From Blautia sp. (GTDB lineage Bacteria > Bacillota > Clostridia > Lachnospirales > Lachnospiraceae): DNA of 47,424 nucleotides. Below the pieces are notes generated by a model that had not been told where the DNA came from, made no database searches, and saw nothing but the letters and a program-made list of their open reading frames with translations. The stretch covers positions 1 through 47,424 of the forward strand of contig JAETNR010000037.1 of assembly GCA_021772055.1 (NCBI GenBank), in the 5' to 3' direction. Positions 40,135 through 47,424 of this stretch are shown here, in pieces (the first letter of the stretch is position 1; each line of letters opens with the position of its first letter). A program made the translations under genes and the position numbers.

Positions 40135-40146
40135 TAAATTCCAGTT
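40135..40146. repeat. Right flanking core repeat of the integrated element
   Basis: TAAATTCCAGTT is the right partner of TAAGTTCCAGTT at 30374-30385 (11 of 12 bases). It marks where the glycosidase reading frame resumes. Confidence 0.65.
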
Positions 40147-42117
40147 TGTAATATCATATGCTTCCGGTACACTGATCTCGTCTGTTCTTGTTTCTCCATC
40201 AGAGAATACAGTTGTATAAATTCCAGTCTCAACTGCGCGGATATTCATGCCATCTTCTGTGACATATGCAAATTCTGCATCCGTTTCTGTAATGGAAGCT
40301 GCCTGCTCCTCAACTTTTTCAAATACATAAAGAGCAATATTGGAGTAATCAAGGTCAACCGGGATAATCGTCTGGCCGTCCTCATAACGGAATTCGCCTA
40401 ACTGAGTCACTTCACCGGTCCATGCGTCCAGGCTGTAAGGAACATAGATACCATCCATTTTAATTTCTGTCTGAATATTCGTGCCATGATCGTTCTCTGC
40501 AATGCCCTCTTTTTTGCTGTGTTCATGGTAAGTGCCATCACAGTAGTTGTATACATACAGATATCTATTTCCGTCTTCATCCTCACGGGTATTGGTAAGG
40601 AGCTGTAAGTTCGGCTCTGCAAATTCCGCGTATGGACGAACACCAAGTTCATCATGAAGCTTCATATAAACTTCATCATAAAGGTTTCCTGTTTCATCAG
40701 CATCAATCGCAACTTCATTGTCAAGAATTGCTGCAGTTCTTACATTATCAAGAGCTTTCAGTTCTTCCATAACTTTGGCAAGGTCTTCGTCCTTTCCATC
40801 GTTAAACATCGTTTTCGTTGCCGTATTAGAACCTACAATTACAACAGGCAGACCTTCTTTTGCAAGCTCAAGAATCTTCACTGCTGCATCATAATCAAGC
40901 ATTTCCTGGAAAAGAACAAGTGCTCTGTATCCTGCGCCTTCGATTGTGCCAGTTTCTTTGTCATAGTATACATCTTCATTGAACAGGAAGTCCGGGCTGA
41001 AATAATCATAAGTATAGCCATTATCCTGCAGTTCAGTTGAACGATAGATAATACCCTGATGTGCCAGCTTCTGGTTCATACTGTTTTCCGTAAAGCTTCC
41101 GTCTTCACCACCGGATTTCATGCCCTGTGTCCAACTGTTGTATACAAAACCAACATCTGTTCTGGATTTTCCTTCCCGAACAAACTGCTGTACACGGCCG
41201 ATGTGGGCATTAAACTCATCATAGTCACTGGAAGCCGGTTCACGGGATCCCCATCTGTTGAATGCCGTGTCACCGCCAAAACCAGCCATATATCCAGGCC
41301 AGTTGTAATTTCCGTATCCATAACCTGCTGTCCAGATATGCCAGATAACACGCTGGAAGCCTGCTGCATACTGTACATAGATATCGTCTAACAATTCCTG
41401 CCATGAAGTTCCATAAACAGCGGAAGTTCCGCCTGTTTCAGTAGAAAGAACCTTATTTAGAAGCTTTGCGCCTGCAGTATGAAGTCTGAATATATCAATC
41501 TGGTTATACTCATTCAGGTTTTCTGCCTCCGGATAATCTACATACTGAGATGGTTCTGTAATCTCCAAAGCCTTACCGTAAGAAATCTGTGCTCTTGTGG
41601 TAATTCCGTAGGAATTCAGCCATTCTTTAAGAGGCACAAGCATGTTTTCTTCGTAGAGCTGTGTCATAACGTCCTGATAATCCTGAATAATCTTCTTTCT
41701 GAGCGTTCCATCTGTCAGATCATATTTTCCTACACACTGGGAATGCAGATTCGTTGATAAATTGAATCCGGATCCAACTCCTTCAATCAGAACATAGTAT
41801 GGTCTAATGTCATAGCCTTTTCTTTTCTGGAATTCTTCAACAATGTCTTCTGTCCACCAGGTAATACCCTCGCTTTCATTGCCATATTTAATTTCCAGTG
41901 AATCCATGAAAAGCTGAACATCTCCGTTCAGAATCTTTTCATTCAGTTCCGGATCGTCCAGATAATTCTCTGACCAGAACTTCTTAAGTGCTTCTATGCC
42001 GTCTTCTCCAAAATAGTTGATGGTATAGCATGGTTCTGCTGCAGGAGATGATACTTCATAGGAACCCTGAGAATAAATCGGGTAAATCATATATTTCTTT
42101 CCCTCACCCGGAACTTC
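40135..42117 (-). pseudogene. Internal fragment of second GH106-like gene (5' and 3' ends missing)
   Basis: This open frame of about 660 codons aligns with residues ~239-900 of the intact paralogue at 26374: AEPCYTINYFGEDGIEALKKFW, VQLFMDSLEI, RAQISYGKALEI and NGYTYDY are shared. Downstream it runs into the integrated element and picks up about 20 foreign residues ending at 40072. At the other end, homology stops near 42117, and about 238 N-terminal residues including the signal peptide are absent. Apparent starts near 42165 use sequence of the neighbouring binding-protein gene. It is therefore dead on both sides. Confidence 0.85.
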
Positions 42118-43098
42118 GAGTATCGTGTCAGCATTGCAGAGAAGTATGGACTGGACATGGAACATATTTCTTCATTGGATGATCTAACAAAAATCTTTGC
42201 AGCCCTAAAAGAGCAGAATCCGGAAATCACTCCATTAGGATGGACATCCTATTGTGCATGGGATACGCTCTCAGATTCACTCGGTGTTCTTATGAATATG
42301 GGCCAATCCGATAAAATAGAAAATCTGTACGAAACTGAAGAATATGAAAAATTATGTCTTCTAATCAGTGAATGGCGTCAAAAGGGATACATTCTGAATA
42401 CAGATTATGTGCAGCAGGATTTCAGTTCCTACGTCAAACTATCAGATGTTTTCGGAAAACTGGCAGACTATACCCCCTCAATGCAGTGGACCGATGGAAT
42501 TGAGGGCAGAGAAGAATTCCGCTGTATCCCGCTAAGCGGGAACATGATCATGTCCAATGCCTATAAAAGAAATTGCTGGGTAATCTCCTCAGAAACAGAA
42601 TATCCTCGTTTCGCCATGGAATTTCTGAATCTTTTATACACGGACAAAACACTCCCCAATCTTCTGGCATACGAAATCCATCAAAAAGATTATGAATTCA
42701 CCGACTCAAATTGTGATGAGATACACCTATTTGCAGCAGATGATATTTCTTACGAAAAACCGATCAAAATCCGCAGCTATCTTGTAGGAAATCAATTTCT
42801 TTGCTATCGGATGGAAGGATTTCCGGAAGATATCTGGGAACAGCCAATCGCATATGATTACAGCGCATCTGTATCAGAGGGATATGGATTCGAATTTGAC
42901 AATACTGCGGTAGCTAAACAAATACTTTTATGCCAGAAGGTAGTTGAACTCTATGAACCACTCCTCATGTATGGAACACCTGAAGCGAAAGAGATTCTTG
43001 CACTTTTTTGCAAAGAACTGAAGGAAGCCGGTATTGACGATATCATTGCCGAAAAACAAAAACAATTCAATCTATGGAAAGCAAAGGGAAAACCATGA
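42115..43098 (+). pseudogene. 5'-truncated extracellular sugar-binding protein gene (LplA/family 1-like)
   Basis: The frame encodes the C-terminal ~325 residues of a solute-binding lipoprotein of carbohydrate ABC importers: VSIAEKYGLDMEHISSLDDLTKIFAALKE, then EFRCIPLSGNMIMSNAYKRNCWVISSETEYPRFAMEFLNLLYTD. The lipobox, signal peptide and about 180 N-terminal residues are gone. The ATG at 42157 is internal to conserved sequence and has no good RBS. Its TGA overlaps the start of the histidine kinase gene (ATGA), so it once led a binding protein-sensor-regulator operon. Promoter is lost with the 5' end. Confidence 0.8.
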
Positions 43099-44825
43099 GA
43101 CGACAATATCTGCCTTTTTCGATAAAAGACATTACTTTTCGTAATATGATCCAAGGCATGTGCCTGGTTTTACTGTTCATCACTCTCTGCAATGTCAGTT
43201 TTATGCATAGTCAGCAAAAGAGAGAAAAAATGGAACAAATTACACAAAAGAGCCAGGAAGTAATGCATGCCTGGATTTCAGATAAAGGGCAGTCCATAGA
43301 ACGCCTGGAATCTTATCTGTTTACGCAGTTTTCAGACAATGAAGCGCTTGCGGAACTGTCCACAGAAACAAATCCGGTTAAACAGTTTCATAATAAAAAG
43401 CAGCTTTTGGATGATCTTAAAATGACTGTACAGTTGAATGGTTCCGCCCAGAGTGTTTTTCTGTATATTCCCCAGGGGAATGATGTTCTGTATCTGGCTC
43501 GTTATCTTGAAGATCAATTTACCGTCACTGAATCTACTCAAATACAAAAAGATGTCTTACATATAATCCAGACAGAATATCCCAATCAGAACAGTCTCCA
43601 ATGGGTTGTTTGTAACATCAATGGAACTACCTGCCTGTTCTGGATGATACACATAGGTGAAAATATTTGCGGAGCCTGGATTGACTGCAATACTTACCTG
43701 CAGGATTGCCTTAATCTGGCCACAGTCGCAGATAATATTTCTATGCAGCTGGTAAAAGATGAAAGCATCATTTGTAAAGCGGAGCGGGAATCCAGCAGCA
43801 AGCTTACCCCTTCTGCTCTACTTGAAGTTCCTTCTCCGCATCTAAGAATGACCGTTGTAATGCACCTCTTCGAGGACAGCTTCTTAAGCGAAGAACAAAT
43901 TCGTTTTGATTATGTGTGGTTTGTTTCAACACTCCTGATCATTATACTGATCATCGTATTTACATTTCAGGCATTTATGTATTATCCTATCCGTCGGCTT
44001 ACTCAGGAGGTCGCCGCCCTTCAAAAAACAGAGGATATGCTTCCTATCCATGAAAATTATCGTACAAGGGAAATTCGTAGTTTAAGTCAGTATATTAATC
44101 AAAACATGAACAAGCTCAAAGAAATGAAAATAAACACCTACGAAGCAAAGCTCTCTGAACAGCAAATGGCTCAGGAATTTCTTCTAATGCGTCACAAAAC
44201 CCACTTTTTTATCAATTGCATGAGTGTGATTCATGCTTTAGCAGGAGACCATAATGATACGCTGATTCAAAAGCTTTCTCGCGCTCTTATCAAATATTTA
44301 CGGAAAATTGACTATGAAAAACAAGAACTGGTCCGGCTTAATGATGAATTAAGCCTGATCCATTCTTATATCGACATCCAAAAAGTTCGTTTTGGTGACA
44401 GCTTCCGCTTTGTGGAAGAGGTCCCTATCGACCTTTTTGAAGCTGGTATTCCTCCCCTGATTCTGCAGACTTTTGTTGAAAACGCAGTAGAACATGGAAG
44501 AATTCACCAGACAGATAATATAGTCCGCCTAAGTATCTCGTTTGCAGAATTGAAGGGTGCATATCTTCGCATTGATATCACAGATAATGGTTCCGGATTT
44601 TCAGAAAACCTACTAAAGGAATTCCAAAATATTCATCGTCCCAAACATCTTTCTCAGGGACATGGTGTGGGAATCTGCAATGCAATTGCCCGCCTCAAAC
44701 ATATCTATGGAGACCGGGCATTTATTTGTATAGAAAACGATCCGGAAGGCGGAGCACATATTCATATGGATATTCCTATCACAGATCAGGAGGAAGAAAA
44801 TGTATCAGGCATTGTTTGTAGATGA
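43095..44825 (+). CDS. YesM-type sensor histidine kinase
   Basis: This 576-residue kinase has a first membrane helix (about 20-37), an extracellular sensor of ~235 residues, a second helix (about 273-294), a HAMP-like linker and a His-kinase domain. The phospho-acceptor motif reads KTHFFINCMSVIHA (His370), in place of the usual PHFLYNTL. ATP-binding boxes are TFVENAVEHG, DITDNGSGF and GHGVGICNAIARL. YesM-type kinases control sugar-uptake genes through an AraC-type regulator, here the next gene (26-bp overlap). Its start overlaps the binding-protein pseudogene; expression may suffer from loss of the upstream promoter. Confidence 0.9.
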   Translation: MRRQYLPFSIKDITFRNMIQGMCLVLLFITLCNVSFMHSQQKREKMEQITQKSQEVMHAWISDKGQSIERLESYLFTQFSDNEALAELSTETNPVKQFHNKKQLLDDLKMTVQLNGSAQSVFLYIPQGNDVLYLARYLEDQFTVTESTQIQKDVLHIIQTEYPNQNSLQWVVCNINGTTCLFWMIHIGENICGAWIDCNTYLQDCLNLATVADNISMQLVKDESIICKAERESSSKLTPSALLEVPSPHLRMTVVMHLFEDSFLSEEQIRFDYVWFVSTLLIIILIIVFTFQAFMYYPIRRLTQEVAALQKTEDMLPIHENYRTREIRSLSQYINQNMNKLKEMKINTYEAKLSEQQMAQEFLLMRHKTHFFINCMSVIHALAGDHNDTLIQKLSRALIKYLRKIDYEKQELVRLNDELSLIHSYIDIQKVRFGDSFRFVEEVPIDLFEAGIPPLILQTFVENAVEHGRIHQTDNIVRLSISFAELKGAYLRIDITDNGSGFSENLLKEFQNIHRPKHLSQGHGVGICNAIARLKHIYGDRAFICIENDPEGGAHIHMDIPITDQEEENVSGIVCR

Positions 44826-45546
44826 TGACCGTTTGCTCGTACAAAGTATGAGCCATATTTTAAACTGGCAGGAATACGATTTCAGAAAGCCATTAACTGC
44901 GTGCAGCGTTATTGAAGCAATACAGATATTGAAATCACATAAAATTAATCTTTTGATTACAGATATTGAAATGCCTGGAAATACCGGCTTTGATCTTGCA
45001 GACTATATCCTAAGCAATCACCTGGATATCACCTGCTGCTATCTTACAAGTTATGCAAGATTTGATTATGCCCAAAAAGCGCTCAAGCTTCAGGCATTTG
45101 ATTATCTTTTAAAGCCTTTGCAAAAAGAAGATCTTTCTATGCTTTTGGAAAAATTCAGAAGTAAGTTTGTAATATCAAAAACACCGACAGAAAACTATTC
45201 TCAGTTAGTTGAACAAACCATCGCATATGTCCGCGCGAATCTGGATAAACCGATCAGCCGCGAATCAATAACGAATGAACTCCATATCAGTGAGGGGCAT
45301 ATTTCCCACCTGTTTAAAAAGGAAACCGGCTTTTCATTAACCGAATATATCACTAATATGCGCATTGAAAAGGCAAAAAAATTACTCAGCGATTCCAATA
45401 TTTCTATTACAGATATATGCGAACAGATTGGCTATAACTATCAGGCATACTTTACAAAAATTTTCAAAGAAAAAACAGGCGTATCCCCAATGCAATACCG
45501 TAAAAATCAAAGGACTGACCTGCCCAATAGAAATACTTCAGAGTAG
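44800..45546 (+). CDS. YesN-type response regulator with AraC DNA-binding domain
   Basis: This 248-residue regulator has a receiver domain (D8-D10 pocket, phosphoacceptor D55 in LLITDIEMPG, Lys in LLKPLQKEDL). It is followed by an AraC-type double HTH (about 145-245: ISRESITNELHISEGHISHLFKKETGF and ITDICEQIGYNYQAYFTKIFKEKTGVSPMQYRK). It lacks the usual central spacer, so it is compact. CAGGAGGAAGAAA precedes the ATG. It should activate the sugar ABC importer and GH106-like genes, but the promoter region of that locus is truncated here. A hairpin terminator follows. Confidence 0.9.
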   Translation: MYQALFVDDDRLLVQSMSHILNWQEYDFRKPLTACSVIEAIQILKSHKINLLITDIEMPGNTGFDLADYILSNHLDITCCYLTSYARFDYAQKALKLQAFDYLLKPLQKEDLSMLLEKFRSKFVISKTPTENYSQLVEQTIAYVRANLDKPISRESITNELHISEGHISHLFKKETGFSLTEYITNMRIEKAKKLLSDSNISITDICEQIGYNYQAYFTKIFKEKTGVSPMQYRKNQRTDLPNRNTSE

Positions 45547-45595
45547 TCCCGGAATAAGTTATCAAGCGTAAGGAAGCTATTTCCAGACAAATATA

Positions 45596-45625
45596 GAGCT
45601 GTCGGGTTCAATTTCCCGACAGCTC
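45596..45625. terminator. Bidirectional terminator between convergent genes
   Basis: Perfect 11-bp stem GAGCTGTCGGG/CCCGACAGCTC with an 8-nt loop lies between the response regulator and the ATPase gene. Flanks are AT-rich, though no long T-run is present. Confidence 0.7.
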
Positions 45626-45633
45626 CATGTTTG

Positions 45634-47214
45634 TCAAATAGGAAATTTTTCCCATTTCTCTATCACACATTGATGTTCTTTCGTTTTCCGGTCATAGTTT
45701 ATTCCAACCAGGAATAGATTTCCCTGATATTCTTCCAGGCATCTGCAGTAGTTCTTTTCCTTAATCTGTTTTATCGCTCCTTGCGCACTTTTATCCCACT
45801 TTAGTTCGATCACAAGTGCCGGTTTGTCCTGGAATCTTTTTCTCGGAATAAATACCAGATCTGCAAATCCTTTTCCTCCGGGCAGTTCCCGGTGAACTGT
45901 ATAAAAATTGCCTGCTGCATAAAGTGCAAGTGAAATCGTATAACTTAGTGCATTTTCATCATTATATTGAATGTGGGATGTCTCAAAATGTGCCTGCTGT
46001 ATCGCCCAGGCCACCTGTTCCGTTCGCCCCTCCCAGATTGCTTTCAGCGTATCTGCTGAATTCTTCAATGCATTGGAAACAGTTCCCCAGTCAGAAACTG
46101 CTACCGTATTCACATATTCTGTACGTATTTCACTGTTGGGTATCCTGACAGTTTTATTTTCGCTGTCATATGCCAGGTAACCGAGATGAATAAGCAGTGT
46201 AAGCACATCATCCTCTGTGCGGAATGTTGTCATATCATTTATAAAGCTTCCTGTATTCACCGGCACGCTGTCTCCAGCAATCATACTCAGCACATCGTCT
46301 TTCAGTCCGTCAAAATTCATGTCTATATAAATTTGTAAGGCCTCAAACGTTTCTGTCTGATTCCAGTAATTCCCAATCCTGCCAAAGCGCATACAATCCA
46401 CGACCGATCTGGGGCTATAAACTGATACTGCATTTTCAAAGGAATATCCGTCATACCAGTTTTTTATCTCTTCAGGATCCATTCTGTATTTTCCACATAG
46501 CTCCAGAACCTCTTTCTCTGTAAAACCCACATAAGGAGCCAGCGGTCCCGGGTTTAGCATAGAAAATTCATCAAACATATTAAGCGCGGAATGTGTCCCA
46601 TACTTTTTGACAGGCAGAATTCCCGTCATATACACCAGATATATGCAGGCTCTGTCCTTCAGCATATCCCGAAGGAAATCAAGATAAGCCTCCTGGGCTT
46701 TCTTGTCCTGCTTGTATTCCCGAAAAATACAGTCCCACTCATCAATAATGATGATAAACGGACGTTTTTTCTGAGAGTAAACATCCTGTATAGAGTCAAT
46801 TAAATCTGTGTCATCAAAATAGTCTACATCCGGATAGGCCATTTTCAGCTCTCTGAGCACTGTTTTTTTCAAACGTTCGGTTAGTTCCCGGACATTTCGG
46901 CTGCGGCTGAGAAATTCCTGCATATTCAGAAAAATCGTATCGTAATTATTTAAGTGCTGTTCAAAGCTTTCATCCTGAGTAATTCCAAAGCCTTCAAACA
47001 GCCTTCCGGAATCGCATCCCCGGCTATAATAGGCTGCAAGCATGTTGGCTGCCATTGATTTTCCAAAGCGGCGCGGACGGCTTACACAAACGTATTCCTG
47101 CTGTGTATTGATTACAGAATTTGTATAAGAAATTAGTTTTGTTTTGTCCACGTATATTTCCGACTGGATTACCCTGGCAAACTTTTCGTTTCCCGGATTC
47201 AGATAATTTCCCAT
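45634..47214 (-). CDS. AAA-ATPase-like / PD-(D/E)XK nuclease-like protein (PF09820/PF08011)
   Basis: This 526-residue protein has a P-loop region VSRPRRFGKSMAANML (residues 44-59), a Walker B-like PFIIIIDEWDCIF and a C-terminal nuclease-like core. The latter reads KGFADLVFIPRK, then ALVIELKWDKSAQGAIKQIKEKNY, the acidic/E-x-K pattern. Members of this family are very common and multi-copy in gut Bacteroidetes and Firmicutes. Function is unproven; roles in defence or mobile-element control have been suggested. It starts MGNYLNPGNE, preceded by a TTGCTC/TATAAT promoter. It stands alone. Confidence 0.88.
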   Translation of the reverse strand: MGNYLNPGNEKFARVIQSEIYVDKTKLISYTNSVINTQQEYVCVSRPRRFGKSMAANMLAAYYSRGCDSGRLFEGFGITQDESFEQHLNNYDTIFLNMQEFLSRSRNVRELTERLKKTVLRELKMAYPDVDYFDDTDLIDSIQDVYSQKKRPFIIIIDEWDCIFREYKQDKKAQEAYLDFLRDMLKDRACIYLVYMTGILPVKKYGTHSALNMFDEFSMLNPGPLAPYVGFTEKEVLELCGKYRMDPEEIKNWYDGYSFENAVSVYSPRSVVDCMRFGRIGNYWNQTETFEALQIYIDMNFDGLKDDVLSMIAGDSVPVNTGSFINDMTTFRTEDDVLTLLIHLGYLAYDSENKTVRIPNSEIRTEYVNTVAVSDWGTVSNALKNSADTLKAIWEGRTEQVAWAIQQAHFETSHIQYNDENALSYTISLALYAAGNFYTVHRELPGGKGFADLVFIPRKRFQDKPALVIELKWDKSAQGAIKQIKEKNYCRCLEEYQGNLFLVGINYDRKTKEHQCVIEKWEKFPI

Positions 47215-47243
47215 GTGCCACCTCCAAATTGATATATGGTTTT

Positions 47244-47272
47244 ATTATACTGCATGAAAATATTCCGAGCAA
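47244..47272 (-). promoter_or_regulatory. Promoter of the AAA-ATPase-like gene
   Basis: Minus-strand TTGCTC (47267-47272) and TATAAT (47244-47249) have a 17-bp spacer, ending 30 bp before the ATG. The window end beyond 47273 holds nothing else that I can identify. Confidence 0.65.
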
Positions 47273-47424
47273 TAGATAATCGGGGGGATTTTGGATTCAA
47301 TTCGTATCCCTCCCTATTTAGTCAAGTCTTTTTCCCTTATTTTTCAAGGATTTTTTAGCTTTATATCTCAGCAGAATGGGCCAAACGGATGGACATTTCT
47401 CTGTATCTGGTACGAAAATAGCTG

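Larger units (their letters stand above)
30374..40146. mobile_element. Integrative and mobilizable element (~9.76 kb) inserted in a GH106-like gene
   Basis: The element has a plus-strand tyrosine integrase at its right end, with an XRE repressor, divergent Xis, DUF3847 protein, MobA/MobL relaxase, overlapping coiled-coil and DUF6040 genes, and an AraC-regulated cargo. Both ends carry clustered TTTCCCTTR sites. Its limits follow from the interrupted reading frame and the 12-bp near-repeat. No VirB4, coupling protein or lysozyme genes are present, so transfer would need a helper conjugative element. Integrase and Xis resemble Tn916 types by sequence memory. Confidence 0.85.

Noticed and set aside
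42118..42165. Start of the glycosidase fragment at 42165
   Set aside because: The residues upstream of ~42117 are antisense to the conserved binding-protein sequence and are not family sequence, so this is not a true start.
1..47424. CRISPR array, rRNA or tRNA genes
   Set aside because: No regular 24-48-bp repeat series, no conserved rRNA stretches and no cloverleaf-like sequence were noticed. A tRNAscan or covariance search would be decisive.

Overview
The window looks like chromosomal DNA of a low- to mid-GC gut Firmicute, most likely a Lachnospiraceae (Blautia/Dorea/Clostridium-cluster type). Pointers are strong AGGAGG-type ribosome binding sites, TTGACA/TATAAT promoters, DUF6179/DUF6323/DUF6061/DUF6040 families typical of that group, YesM/YesN-type sugar regulation and BceAB-like and Cpr-like peptide-antibiotic modules. 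Genus is not resolved. I saw no rRNA, tRNA or CRISPR array.

Layout. 1-700: debris of an older mobile element (truncated thioester-domain surface protein, short repeats). 680-4513, mostly minus strand: XRE regulator; GntR plus DUF1648/DUF5808 membrane protein under an autoregulatory palindrome; an orphan RelB/DinJ antitoxin whose C-terminus is lost to an 8-bp repeat deletion; and a two-gene YccF operon preceded by a full promoter, a yybP-ykoY (Mn2+) riboswitch and a terminator. 4622-8150, plus strand: response regulator, ABC ATPase, permease and histidine kinase (Cpr/lantibiotic-immunity type). 8178-18227, minus strand: MATE exporter, LacI regulator, alkyltransferase-like protein, DUF6179/DUF6323 pair, nitrilase plus Sce7726, a MerR-DUF1648 membrane-anchored regulator with a 19-bp promoter spacer, M28 peptidase and a uroporphyrinogen-decarboxylase-like protein with a divergent AraC regulator. 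19427-20897: AbiE-type toxin-antitoxin pair with operator repeats. 20930-26111: BceAB-like transporter with its two-component system.

26374-45546 is a carbohydrate locus built around two GH106-like (alpha-L-rhamnosidase family) secreted glycosidases. One copy (26374-29646) is intact. The second is broken twice. It is split by a ~9.76-kb integrative and mobilizable element (30374-40146), and its 5' end is missing and fused head-to-head to a 5'-truncated sugar-binding lipoprotein gene (junction ~42111-42124). Downstream of that fragment a YesM/YesN-type sensor and AraC-type response regulator remain intact.

The integrated element carries a Tn916-like tyrosine integrase, an Xis, an XRE repressor with matching TTGCAnnnTGCAA operators, a MobA/MobL relaxase, DUF3847, a candidate oriT, and a DUF6040 membrane protein. 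A coiled-coil gene is nested in another frame of the relaxase gene. The element has no type IV secretion genes, so it probably depends on a helper. Its cargo is an AraC-headed set: a small unknown protein, an HD-domain protein, a hexapeptide acetyltransferase and a HAD phosphatase. The window ends with an AAA-ATPase/PD-(D/E)XK protein of the PF09820/PF08011 type.
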